Assembly: GCF_021155775.2 (NCBI RefSeq)
Contig: NC_060236.1
Span: 16,356,519-16,420,518 of the forward strand
DNA: 64,000 nt
Source: Neodiprion pinetum
Lineage: Eukaryota > Arthropoda > Insecta > Hymenoptera > Diprionidae
Direction: 5' to 3'
Positions 11,386 to 23,090 of this stretch are shown here, piece by piece. The notes beneath the pieces were generated by a model. It saw nothing but the letters and a program-made list of their open reading frames with translations, was not told where the DNA came from and ran no database searches. The position numbers were made by a program, and so were the translations under genes. The number at the start of each line of letters is the position of its first letter. The stretch's first letter is position 1.

Positions 11386-12405
11386 ATTCTCTGACCCTCA
11401 CCGACGTGGCGGGAACAGACGTTCCTTGTGGGGCCTTCGTTGTGGCCCCCGGTATTTTCTCCTCTACCGTCGGCTTTCTCTTACCCTTCTTTTTCCGTCC
11501 GCTACTGGCAACTGTTGTCCATGGGGCACCGTCTACCTCCATTTGCGTAGCTGACGCTTCCGGGTCATTCTGCCTTTTTGTTGGGGTTGCCTGCGCCGTG
11601 GCAGGGGGGATCGGTCTGATGTCCCGTGCTGCCTCTGTGCGCCCCCCAGTCACGGGTATATCACGGCTACTCGAGGGTGGTAGTGCCTCTCCTCTACTCC
11701 CCTCCTCTAGTAAGTGGATCTGGCTGGACATCCTCTTCAGCTCTTTCCATACTTCCTCGATCGCGGTGATTTACCGTTCTAAGGTCTCCTCCCTGGCTCT
11801 GGCGTTAGCTGGCAGAAGACCGAGTTCGGTCTCCGTCAGTTGTAGCCTAGAGACCGAGGTGCTGCCAGTGGCCGGCGTCTCGTCGGCTGCTCGGCGCTAG
11901 GATCTTTCGATCCGGCCGTTGCGGCCTCGATGTATAGTAGTGCTAGAGCGCGTTTTCCGAGCTGCCTAGCTGGTTTCTCCACTCCCCCTGCTCTGGTGGC
12001 GTGCGCGTGGGGGGATATGCTGCGGTCCACCGCCTGCCCCTTTATCCTCTCTAGCTCCCGCCTAACCTCCGCGAGTTCCCGCCTAGTTTCGTTCCTCTCT
12101 TTATCCGCGACGCTGAGCTGCACCGCCAGCTCCTTGTTGCGTGCCCGCAGGAAAGTGAGGTCGCCTGTCGATTCTGCTTTTGCGGTCAAGGTGAGTAGAG
12201 CCTCCATCGCCCTAGCCACTCTTTTCTTGATACCCCCACTCAATTGTCCCTGGATGTTTTTGCACCTCAGTCTGATGCCATTTATTTCTTCGAGCCATTT
12301 CCGGATTTGGGCTCCGAGGTCCGCCGCAGTCCTCGTCTGATATTCTGCCGGGCCCACCCCCTGCGGGGGTTTTTCCCGCGGGAGTGTAGCCGCCTTCTCT
12401 TTTCG
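11386..12405 (-). pseudogene. Second R1-clade LINE ORF1 fragment
   Basis: The minus-strand translation at 11836-12357 (AADLGAQIRKWLEEINGIRL, then CKNIQGQLSGGIKKRV) is clearly paralogous to the coiled-coil part of the other R1 ORF1 at 8848-9100. A downstream piece at 11386-11731 (a basic linker with GRKKKGKRKPTVEEKIPG) continues ORF1 in another frame. It ends abruptly at about 11385 against Penelope-type sequence and at about 12405 against a non-coding repeat. It is a different subfamily, not a simple duplicate. No RT is attached. Confidence 0.75.
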
Positions 12406-12414
12406 CGGTTTTGA

Positions 12415-13225
12415 AAAGCGTTGGAATGAATTCTTTGGTTAATCATATCGACGTAATTCCGCGTGAGGAATCGATTCGGCACAGTCCCAATACACTGCAA
12501 TCAACGGATCAAGAGTTACAACCAAAAAACGAAAGATTTCCTTTGTAACTTTTTTGCTGTTGTTCACACGCTCTTTTTGGTGTATTTTCTGAATTTCTGG
12601 GGGTCCAATTAGTCAGGAAAGGGTCATACAAATCGAATCTGCGACGGAAAATTTTTGATAGTTGTATGAGATAGTTACTTTTGCCGTATAAAAGCGCAGT
12701 TTAAGTTCTGGCTTGCGTACATCTGCAATGGACCTCTACAGGATACGAGACGTATACTATTATATTGTTACTATTCAACATTACCTGAAATAGAATGAAT
12801 AATGCCTACATAAATATCTCTACATTTTCTTGGTATCCTTTCAGGTGTCGGTCCCACGATGCTTCAAATACTCTTTTGCAATCTGTCAGGTCCAATTTGT
12901 TTAGAAAGGGCCACCTGAATCGATTCTGAGATAAAAGGTTCTTCGCTCGAAATTAAAAGAAGGTTAACTCCTATGGATTTTTTCAGTGAAAATTCCGCAG
13001 ATTTTGCAAAATAGTTGAATTAATTCTTTGATGCACTATTTTGACGTAAGTTTGCGAGAGGCATCGATTACGCGCAGTTTCAATAGGCTGCGAGTAAAGT
13101 ACCAAGAGCTGGAGCCGAAAAATGATAGGTTTCCTTTGTAATTCCTCTTCTGCTTGTCCTACGCATTTTTTGATCTTTTTACCCATTCCTAAGGGACCAA
13201 TTAATGAAAAAAGAGTCCTGTAAAA
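12415..13225 (+). repeat. Diverged ~200-bp direct repeats
   Basis: The segments 12420-12640 and 13010-13220 align over about 200 bp. Both run TTGACGTAA-like, then CATCGATT-like, then GAGTTACAACC-like, then a TTTCCTTTGTAA motif, then TCCAATTAGTCA/ACCAATTAATGA. A partial third copy (TCCAATTTGTTTAGAAAGGG) lies near 12885. It is a non-coding interspersed or satellite-type family; the minus-strand frames across the copies give similar but meaningless peptides. Confidence 0.6.
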
Positions 13226-14460
13226 CAATTCTGACATGAAAAGTTTCCGAGCCTTCGAACTCTCCGCCTTCAAACTCGTTCCAAACTGAAATAATAACAA
13301 CATTAATGACATAATCAGAGTTGTTGTCGTTCGATGTTTCTGTTCAAGGGATGACGTCGAGGCCTAAATTGAGTTCAGCTGGGGGGACTATCAGTTCATC
13401 TGCATGCTGTTTGGACTCCTAATGTAAAGATGCTTTAGTTCGAAGTTATTCATTGTGGTTCCGTTATTCTTCAAAGTTAGGATGCCTTGTATGCATGTGT
13501 TTCCAGTTACATATATAGATCAACATATTGGTTCCAGTTTTCCGTGAGCTCTTTGTGGAGGTTCTTACTGCATTCTTAAGTTTTATTATGTTTCGCTGTA
13601 AGTTATGGGATATAGTAGATCTCTTATGTCATAGATTCATCTTGCCGCAGTTCCTTCTTTTTCTCCTATATGAATTCACTACTATTTGATCTATACAAAT
13701 TTGATGTTGTTTCCTATTACAAATTACTTGATGTCGTAAAGCAGTTTTTCTTTCGCTGGTATATGAACCCTAATAATTAAGTCAAGCACTCATATTCCAT
13801 TAGAATTTTCACATAGTAATGTTTGAGAGTAGGGGAATATTCGTTGAAGAGTTGATAAGATTTAAGAGTATCAAAAATATTTGAGTGGTGGCTTCTGTAC
13901 ACCGAAAATTTTCAAAGTCCGGAAAAAAAGAAACAATATACGCTACAGGAAAAGTAATAACTATGTGAAGGTTGCAGCAAAACTGGGGATCAGGCACATT
14001 CTTTGATTACCAAAAAAAGTTCCTGAAAGATTGTTACGGACCAGATTGGCTCTAATTGTTGTTTATTTACGAAGGAATAAACTCGTTACGAAAATTGAAT
14101 GCTCATACTAGGACTAAACTCCTAACCACGGTTTACCTGAGGTGAACTCGGAGTTTTCCTCTTTTGGTTGAGCTCGTATAGAAAAGAAATGAGCTTTTTA
14201 AAATAAAAATTGTCACTTACCTTCCGTTGATCTTGACGATTTGGGTTGTGGGCAGCTCTACGTGCTCGACAATGACTGGTTACGATATGAATTAACACTA
14301 TTTGCAACGATTGCTCTGGTTACTCCAACTGAATTATTGTCTCTACCTACGTATGTGTAATTCATAAAGCCATGAAGAATTATCTATACCCAATGCATTC
14401 CATTCATTGTTATATTATGAGTAAATATTATTCTTGGATACGAAGGTCATAACAAAAACA
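13226..14460. other. No gene recognised
   Basis: This is AT-rich sequence with only short chance frames. I saw no repeat unit, terminus or RNA gene. Confidence 0.45.
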
Positions 14461-14469
14461 ATTTTTTTT

Positions 14470-15530
14470 GTGTTAACGTTTCAGTCCGGATGGGGGCCCT
14501 ACTCAGAACAATTTATTTAAGAACATCTGTCACGAACATAAATTTTTTTTTTTTTTGTAATACAGTTAGTTATCACAAAATTAATATGTAGAAAGCTTAT
14601 GTGATAAGTACGGCTGATTGCGCCAATATAATTAGGGAAATTACCTGATGATGAACTGGCACTTTCAATTTACGAAGAAAAAGAAACAATGAGTAGAAGT
14701 AATAAATAAACGTAAGCATAATCGAACAAACTGAAACTCTTCATTTGAAAGAAACGTTCATTTTAAAAAACACAACACTGCGATTCGAAACTCCCAAGCA
14801 TTCATCTTGGTTGGTAAATTAAATAAAATCACACAGACGACAATTTTTGTGACTAGCTCACTTTTCAACATGAGGATCGTCACGAGTGAAGTGGAAGGAG
14901 AACGACTTCAATCATTAGCAGAGCAAGCACAGAGTCAACGGGTTAAATAGATGTAAGAAAATGTTAGGAAGGTAAAAGCAAGAGCAAACTCAGTCGATAA
15001 TTAATAGTTATGTTGGATGTATCACAGAGGTGTAAATAGTACTCAGATGTTCAATATCTTATCTTCGATTGACAAAATTGGGATGTGCAACAGTATTGCA
15101 CATTTCTAACAATAACCTTTTGTAATACATTGGTTCTACATCTAAAATGCTGGCTTGAGAATAATTAAATGTGTGATCAAAATCGATAGCGTGTCTAGTC
15201 AGCGCTGTATAATTATCATCATGCTCATGGATATTACGTTTATGTTCCGTTATCCTCGTATGTAATTGCCTACTTGTTTAACCTATGTAGGACATGTTGC
15301 ATTGGTTGCAAGGAATTTTGTAGACTACATATGAGCGCATATCCAAGGGTAGTAGATCCTTACCAGAGTCAAACATAGAGGATAGATTATGTGCATTTTT
15401 TCCCACAAATTGGATATTATATTTAGAGAAAATTCTATTGAGAGACTCGAACAGGCCAGCCACATACGGGATCGAAACAAAGTTTTTTAGATTAATTTTT
15501 TCTTGCAGGTTATGGTATTTCAGATCAATT
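14470..15530 (-). pseudogene. Penelope-like element: GIY-YIG domain and 3' end
   Basis: On the minus strand the frame runs SIPYVAGLFESLNRIFSKYN (near 15480), then YVVYKIPCNQCNMSYIG, the GIY-YIG endonuclease core, then TSRQLHTRITEH and a C-terminal part ending near 15055. The Gln expected after YIG is a TAA stop (15278-15280). The downstream UTR ends with a CTGAGTA...GACTGAAACGTT block at 14476-14508, the counterpart of the hammerhead-like end at 11313-11342. The RT domain is missing, so this is a 5'-truncated dead copy. The domain normally supplies the nick for target-primed integration. Confidence 0.8.
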
Positions 15531-16539
15531 ACAGTTTATATTATGAGCTTTTGCAAGAAAAATGCAATATATTTCATCATGCAACTGCTAATCCTTTAAA
15601 TATACTCGATTACATTGATAATTTTATATAAATTAAACTTTGAGCTCGAATAACTTTCGAACCAGTAGACTTAGCAAAAAATCGTAAGAGACCTTTTTTA
15701 CAGAGCGTCAAATGTTCTACAAAAATATGTACTTCTCATTATTGTAGGTTAATTCGTCACCAACGTACACAGTTTAAAAGAACAACACATATTTTTTACA
15801 TGTTATTTCCATAAGAAACTTTGGCTGGAAAGCGGACTATCTCAGAGTTAATATTAAGAGTTGAAATTTTGAGAGAAGTTTTTTTATCGATTTGGAAGCG
15901 TTGGAGCCCCTGGGAGCATACAAATTCGAAAACACCCCTGTTAAGGGACACTCTAGTATTCATGGATACTGAACTTCCGTAATGCACTCGTGAGAAATTA
16001 ATCAATTTTAGAGTTTTGCGGATGAAATGTCATTAGGTTCAAAAGATATGTACTGGAGTGACCTTTCAGCGAGATTGTCATTGAATTATATTTCCAGCCT
16101 CCTTCAAATATATCGAATTTCAATTTACCACTTCCCACTACCAGCGGGTCACAAACTTCGAATGCGTCAAAGTAATTTTGACCCGAATAGTACGCAATCC
16201 AAAATTCACCATTCTCGATAGTAATGCAGTTAAGCGCCTTTGCCCGCTTGTACCATCGGATTTCCAGTGACGTATTTCACTCACTTCCGTTTCCTACCCT
16301 CAAGCCAAATTTGCGTCCACTCCTACTATCACCTACAACCAAAATGTTCCAAAAATCTAATGTCACTTCTTGACACGATCTATGGCTAGCGTACAGCGGC
16401 ATCGTCGTCTCTATCAAGAACTATAAACTTGAACTCTCGTTAAATCACTATTTCTTCACTTAAACTCTTATTTCTTAATAATTTCAACTCACCATTAATC
16501 CATAAGTGTAGCCCGTAAATACCGTTTAAAAATTATAAT
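15531..16539. other. Non-coding; contains an interspersed repeat copy
   Basis: No gene is seen. The segment at about 15960-16135 is repeated in the same orientation at 35720-35900. Shared landmarks are AATGCACTCGT, TTTGCGGATGAAATG, CAGCGAGATTGTCATTGAAT and CCTTCAAATATATCGA. The flanking parts show nothing recognisable. Confidence 0.6.
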
Positions 16540-17090
16540 AGTTCGAACTTCAAGGATTTCATATGATTTCCAAGATTTTCTGACGTTTTATAAGATCTTA
16601 CAAAATTTCAGTGGATTGTATAGAATTTTAAAGGATTCCACAAGATTTCCTAACATTTCATACCATTTCACAAGATTTCAACAGATTTCAACGGTTTTTC
16701 TAGGATTTCATAAATGTGATTTAATTTTCAAGATTTAAAAGATACCAGATGATTTCACAACAGTCTATACTCTATAAGATTTCAACGAATTTCAGAAGAA
16801 TTTATAGGATTTTAGAGGATCCCGAAGTTTCTCAAAAGATTTCATAGAAGTTCAGAGATCCAATTCAATTTGTAAGATTTCAAATAATTTCACAAGATAT
16901 CAGAACATTTCATCCTAAAATTTCAGATGATATTTCCACGATGTCATGACATTTGAGTGTAATGTTTCTAAGAGTTACGTATGTTTTTTAAGAATTTCTA
17001 AGAATTTCATAGTGTTTCAGGGGTTACAGGGGTTTCGCGTGACTTCGAAGATTTCAGAGATTTCTGATGATTTGATAAGATTCGAAGAGT
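16540..17090. repeat. Degenerate short tandem repeat rich in GATTTCA
   Basis: About 550 bp in which GATTTCA, AAGATTTC and similar words recur every 9-20 bases with much drift. The second copy lies in an intron of the transporter gene at 58850-59410. No protein or RNA function is suggested. Confidence 0.7.
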
Positions 17091-17249
17091 GGCCAACCCC
17101 TAGAAATTAATAATAAGTCGTCGGATGTCATTGCAACTGGAAAGGTTTTTGTTTTTGTTTATTTATTATTAATTTTCTCGCAGTGTATATATACACTAGG
17201 GTGTTCCTTACGACGGATTCTATATGGTGGACCGAATCCCCAAAATTCA

Positions 17250-17480
17250 CTTGATATTGCTATATTGGATCCACCATTTTGAATTTTGTAATTCTAAGTT
17301 CAAATTCATAATCAGCGACCTCGAAAATCTTCGAGTACCGAGTTTTATCGAAATCAAATTACTTTTTACATTTCACTTCACGATATTGAATCCGTCATTT
17401 TGAATTGACAAATTTTGAGTTCCGGTTCATAATCAGCGACCCCAGGAAACCCCCCAATACCAAATTTCATTTAAATCCGT
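17250..17480 (+). repeat. Two ~115-bp repeat units (ATCAGCGACC family)
   Basis: Two consecutive units share TTGAATCC-like, CATTTTGAATT, TTCATAATCAGCGACC and a stretch ending in AATCAAATT/AAATCCGTTC. Two further diverged units occur at 61380-61590. This resembles a repeat type that I recall as widespread in insect genomes; the family name is unknown to me. Confidence 0.55.
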
Positions 17481-18470
17481 TCGGTAGATTTAATGTGCCC
17501 CTATAGGGTTGGATGGAATCCAGTTGGTGAGAATTGAGATAAAAATTTGAAAATATTGGGGAATTATTTTTAAATGACCTAGAGCCGATTGGTGGGGCGT
17601 GCCGGTTGAAATTCAAAAATGATCCTTTCAAGGACTTCCCTAATATACACATACTTATATCCTAGTTCATTATTTGCATAAAGAATATCTTTTAATTTTT
17701 TCCACACAAATTTGGCACAACGATAATAATAACTCTGGACAATAATTATTGTATAACAATTACTAATTGCAAGTAAACAGTAAGTAAATGTAAAAGTGTC
17801 GTAGTTGTTTTTATACTCTCTATAGAAAAAAAGTGCTTCGAGGTAATTCTCTACTTGGCACAGTCACTCAATGTTGTGATGGACATTCGTATGGTCCAGA
17901 CGAGTTAGACGTTTATGTGTGTACTTAACTTCGATGCACATGTAAATGTCGTATTCGTATTGACCACGGCAAATTTATGGAGCATTATTTTCTTAGGTGA
18001 AAAAACAATTTGTACTCATTACATAAGTTTATGTACCGTCGATGCCTTAAAATGTTTCAAGAGCACTTATAAGAAAGCCAAACGTTTTAACGGTAAATAT
18101 TCCTACAGTATTAAGAAAATACTTCTGCATACATTTTGAGAATATTAGTATTACTATGAAAAATTTTCTCAGTACATATAAATATTGACAGAAAAATTTT
18201 CATTACAAATGAAACATTTTGAAGAGTTCGAAAATTTATAGTAATGAATTGTATAAATATTTTGAAAAGTTTTGCAAATCATGTGGGTTTTGGGGGAAAA
18301 AGTACTTGGGTGTTTCATCGCTCAGAAATTAATTAATTTTGAGAACAGGCAGCTGTAACACTTCTTGTTCCTTTTCCTACTTTTCACTAAAAAATGTTCA
18401 ACCTTACCGATTATGCATATATTTATAATAGTAAATCTTAAATATTATTACGGTTTCCCTCTTCGAATAT

Positions 18471-20715
18471 GCATGTATTTATTTAATTAATCAAAATGAA
18501 GATCTGATGTTCCCTGACAACGAACGTCTTTTGGAATCAACGAGTATCTTTCTGGATTCCTAAAACGGACTTCGAACGACACACGTCTCCTTGTACTTTT
18601 GTCCTAAAATAAATCACCCCAGTCTTTTTGAATTCTCCTGATTATTTATTCGCCCTCTTACGTAACAATATTAATGCATAAATTTTTTAGGATTTAAAGA
18701 GTCCAAACAATTTTCTCATTCTAGTTTTATGAGATTCATATTTGTTTACCAAATTGGTCGAAAAATATATTTGATAGTTTTGGTTGATTGGTTCGCATAA
18801 ATTGTAATATCAATAATCACGGTATTGAATTCTAATAAATGTGAGCACCTTTTTCTCGGATGATACCATTCATTACTATGTATGTAAATTACCCATGTAT
18901 ACGAACCTCTTTGAATAAATTACTTGTAATAACATAAACCATATGTTTGCTGATAAGCCGTGAGTCATGCATAATAGATTTCAGATTATTAATTACTTAC
19001 CTATTTCGATTGCAATTCACGGTTTTGAATCCTTTCCATGTCAAGTGGTAAATTTCCCGGAAGATGCGTTAGAACTTGATTTCATTATTGATTTTCAATA
19101 AGTGTTTCACAATTTTTTTTGTTTCGACACGTCTATAAATGAACTCTCCACCTCATTCACACACGGAGAGAATAAAAGATCAGACGTTACTCAAAAGTGC
19201 AGTAAAAGAGGGACACATCAGATTTTTTGGTAAAGTATGCTTCGTAAAATGCAGCATTTACTCTGGAAACAGTGAAAACCATTGTACCTGTATCCAGAAT
19301 AAAATCTGTTACATTTATACTAAGAAATATAGTTGGCATGGGTATTTTTCACCAAATCCTTGGATGCGTGTCGCTATTCCTACAGTTTTTAGTAAAATCT
19401 GCTCTTTTTCTTTTATCCGTGTATAAGTCAATAATTAACCATTACGTCAATGCCGATTAGAAACCACAAGTTCAAAACACAGTATATATCTACCACGTAA
19501 CATAAAGAGGTTAATTGCTGCGGCTATAATTGGTTCGTTTAATCACGAAAAAAATTATAATATTATGTGACAAGCAAGTGTTGTTCACTGTTTTTCATAA
19601 TTCGGTACAAATTACGACTTATACACGCGAGTGTGGATTAAAATTCATATACTGCGTACTTCGAGATTTTCGGAATCAAGACGCGTTAGATTCTTAAGAA
19701 AAATCGTTTTTACATATAGTAATTTTTCAACTTCCCGTCGTTGGTATTGACGCGATGAAAATTTTTTAAGATACTTGCACAAACTGCATAATTCCAACAT
19801 GAACAATTACACTTTTCAACTTCAACGAGGATCCAATCCAGAGCATTGTGAAAATATCTTACAAATATTCATTTATTACCTGAGGAATGTGATAAGAAGT
19901 TGGGAAAGCAGTTTAGGAAGTTGAGAACTGGATGATGGTTCAGTTGATATGGATTATTCTTATTATACCTATACATATTATATTTAGTTTTTCGTAGATA
20001 ATTGTAGAATGGCTCGCATTTGCGCGATCATTTTTCCTCTATTAAATGTTGAAATAGATATAATTTACTGCAGTATACTGTAGAATTCTTGGTTTAGACA
20101 GATAACAAATGTTACTTTTTTCATAAGACTCACTATTCAGACGAGCTTTTTTTTTATCCTGGGTTTTAGAATTTTAACCGGAACCCTTCGCACGTTTCTC
20201 TTATCTTGGTCACTTGGCAGGTTCTCCGCGCTAATCTCTCTATCAATTTTCCGTAGTCAAAGCCGAGCTACCAGTATGTTCAGCGTATAAGTGAGCTGGG
20301 TCTTGTTTGAGGTTGAAGTAACTTATTTTAGACTCTCTATTTCTTTGAGAAAATTGCTTATTTCTTATGTGTAGCTAATATGTGGATATTTCTATCTTCC
20401 ATTCGAGTAGAGGATGCTTCTCTCTCAATGTACTATCTGGTCGACGTCTGCTGACTACATTTTTTTTTTTTTGAATACCGATCAGTCTTCTCGTTGTTGT
20501 TACTTACCGTCTTACTTGCCTTCTGCTTATGAACCAGGACGCCACAGAGATGATGAAGGTTGGGTTTCCAACTCAAATATATATTAAGAGCTTCGTGTTT
20601 GCTTTTCCTCTCCGTTGAACCTAAGTGTTGCCTTTTTTTCTCAACTCTCAATCTGCTACACCTTTAACTTAACCTACTTTCCTTATCTACATGAGCTTCC
20701 CTAATCTTTCTATAT
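18471..20715. other. No gene recognised
   Basis: AT-rich non-coding sequence. Open frames such as 19139-19426 have no recognisable domain or codon structure, and I regard them as chance. Confidence 0.4.
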
Positions 20716-20723
20716 TAAACACT

Positions 20724-20738
20724 AGGGGCTTCGCCCCT
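20724..20738 (-). repeat. Perfect GC hairpin, possible Helitron/Helentron-like terminus
   Basis: AGGGGC-TTC-GCCCCT forms a perfect 6-bp stem in an AT-rich context. On the minus strand it lies downstream of the OTU-domain reading frame and is followed by AGTGTTTAATATAG. Rolling-circle transposons carry such a hairpin near an end. The assignment rests on position only. Confidence 0.35.
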
Positions 20739-20821
20739 GCGTGTTTCGCGCGCCAACCCCATCTCGGCGCTACGCGCCTCACTATTTCCTTACGCATTGT
20801 CTAGTAGACAGGCGAATTCCT

Positions 20822-22252
20822 TCATGTTGATTTGATAACAGGTCTGCACTTGCTGTCCACTTCAATTCCTTCTATGCTTACTTTTCTTTTTTTCATCAAT
20901 CTAAGCTTCCATTCGTTGGTTGAAAATTGGTGTTCCTTCTCTATTGATATCGATCTATCTCCTTGACTTGCTGAATTATTTTTGCTACCGCTCTGCCCGT
21001 TATTCTCCAAAATCACCTTCTTTATATTATTTTTTTCTCTATATTTGTGTTGCTGTTCACTCCGCAAAACACCTCTTTCTCCTGTGGTTAACATAGATCC
21101 TGGTCGTCCTCTTGCCTGGTTATAGGAATATTTGTTTATTATTATTCTCTGGCTTATTTGATTATTCGCACTTACAATTTTATTTTCCTTTTTCTTTTGT
21201 GATACGTCCGACCATCCACCGTCTCCATCGCCTTGTCTGCTGGTTGAAACTCCTCCTTTCTGTTCGTTGGTTGAAAAGCCAGTATGATATTTTTTGTTCG
21301 CTTCCCTATATTTTCGCTGCTGTTCTCGTCGTCTAATTTTTCGCTCTTCTATGTCCATCACATTGGTTGGTCGTCCTATTGATTCATTTTCCAAATCAAT
21401 AATCACAATCGATTCTTCTAATTCTTCGACACCCTTCGTTGAATTATTTTTACTACCGTTCTGCCGGTTATTCTCCAAAATCACCTTCTTTATATTATTT
21501 TTTTCTCTATATTTGCGTTGCTGTTCATTCCGCAAAACACCTCTTTCTCTTGTGGTCAACATCGATCCTGGTCGTCCTCTTACCTGGTTATACGAATATT
21601 TGATGGATCTTATTCTATGGCTTGTTTGGTTCTTCGCATTTACAATTTTACTTTCCTCTTTCTTTTGTGATACTTCCGACCATCCACCATCTTCATCGCC
21701 TTGTCTGTTGCTTGAAACTCCTCCTTTCTCCACTGTCATCGTAAATCCTGGCTGTCCTTTTGACTGTTTGGTGATATATTTAGATTTACTATTATTTGAT
21801 TGTTACTTTTCATACTTATTACTCACTATCTGAATTTCATTTTGGTTCTGCAAGACATCAAAGTGTCCACTGTCTCCGTCGCCGGTGAAGAGTAGCGAGA
21901 ATTGTGTTTCATTTTGTGATCCGATCCGGTGTGGATGAATTTGTTCTTCGCGATACACGATTAAACACATCTTAAAAATGTCCGCAGCTGCAGTTAATTC
22001 TGCTTCTTCCCCGTATATTCCATTTTTATTCATATGTGATTTGTAATCACCAGGTGACCTAATCACAGCACCGTCTGACTCATTACCTGTAATAAAACCC
22101 GCAAACGTAGACCAATTATCCACTATATTTGAAACGATACCCAGTCTCACCTCTGCGTGTCGATCTTGAGTGCCGTATACACGATACGCCAACGCGCGAA
22201 AAAGATAATTCCCGTCGGGAATCATCTTGATAATTTTCGTTTGCATGTTCAT
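20822..22252 (-). pseudogene. OTU-domain protein with Cys-to-Tyr active site and basic repeats
   Basis: One frame runs from ATG at 22252 to a stop at 20822, broken by a single TAA at 21803-21805. Residues 1-149 are an OTU cysteine-protease (deubiquitinase) fold: IPDGNYLFRALAYRVYG near the start, YGEEAELTAAADIF in the middle, and GHFDVL with the catalytic-type His at residue 130. The nucleophile normally found in DGNCLFRAL is Tyr16 (TAT at 22207-22205), so protease activity should be absent. After the stop come repeats of about 90 residues, each with KYSYNQ-RGRPGSMLT and EQQ-KYREKNNIKK. A partial copy (KYITKQSKGQPGFTM) spans the stop, so the protein was once continuous. OTU domains occur in Helentron-type transposons, and this may be such a relic. 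No Rep or helicase motif is present. A host origin is less likely. Confidence 0.75.
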
Positions 22253-22529
22253 TTTTTGCGCGTCAGAAACAGATACCTATAAAGATATTTGTCAAAGACT
22301 GTCATAAACAGCCGATGACAGCTGTCATGGGGTTTGCTAGATGCTTTTTGTTTTGTTTTCGGGATCTCACCCCACCGCCAACTTCATGCGTATACTATTG
22401 TTATTATAGTCTTTTTTTTACTATTGTTATTATAATCTTTTTCTACGTTCATTTGTTTGAAACTTTTTTATTAGATAGAGAGATATATTTTACAGAGTTA
22501 TTACTTCTATTCAAGTTCCCCTAGCAATA
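22253..22529. other. Short non-coding gap
   Basis: AT-rich sequence between the OTU frame and a LINE tail. A short tandem (TACTATTGTTATTATA) repeats at 22390-22435. Nothing else was recognised. Confidence 0.4.
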
Positions 22530-23090
22530 TTTCTAACTGTAAAGTTCTCACTGGATTATCTCGGGTTAACCTGACCCAGTCACATGTATCCAAATTAAAA
22601 CCCTCCTCTCCACATGCACATAAATCGTTTATTCCTCTGTAATGATATTCATCCGTTTTAAGTGTGATTCGGTTCTAGCGTGTACTGTTTTTCATATATT
22701 AATTATCCAATACAATTTCTATCCATTTCTAGGTTCTTAAACCATAGGGTTGTTTTACATCTGCTTGAGAACCTGAGAAACATCGAACCTTTTGAACTTG
22801 GTTGATTCCCATATCTATTTATGAATTCTGCCGTCTTACTGATTGCGATCTCCGTAAATATTTGGTGCTGCTCCCTAAATGATACCTTTGGTAAGTCTAG
22901 TTGTAAGACAGTCTGTTCGCTGGCCTCTTTCGGTAATGAATCCGCCCTTTCATTTCCTTCTATACCTTGATGGGCTGGTACCCAAAGTGTCATGACATCC
23001 GTTCCTTTCTGAGGTTCCTCGTGAATCATGTTTTTGACTCCTGCAGGAATCCTGCTCATCCTGCCGTCCAATCCTTCTTAACTTAAGTTC
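22530..23090 (-). pseudogene. LINE RNase H and C-terminal fragment
   Basis: The minus-strand frame at 22703-23071 contains TLWVPAHQGIEGNERADSL, the C-terminal half of the RNase H domain carried by I, R1 and Jockey-type LINEs. Further downstream the sequence continues in another frame with YHYRGINDLCACGEEGFNLD, the usual Cys/His tail before the 3' UTR. The RT is absent. The fragment degrades the RNA strand of the hybrid in functional elements; here it is a relic. Confidence 0.75.

Larger units (their letters stand above)
16540..18470. repeat. Diverged duplicate of the transporter-gene framework (copy A)
   Basis: This block is collinear with 58850-62150. Aligned parts are the degenerate GATTTCA region (16540-17090 with 58850-59410), the GTGGTCAAC/ATGTCATTG junction (17090 with 59410), the CGCAGTGTATATA...GATTTGCAT stretch (17660 with 60640), the region up to TTAATTGCAAG (17700 with 60700 and 60900), and the 5' flank with GTTAGACG and GTACTTAACTTCGATG (17880-17935 with 61045-61090). 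Copy A lacks the segments that in copy B hold coding exons 1 and 2. It carries its own insertion at about 17195-17655. It therefore has no coding potential. Confidence 0.75.
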
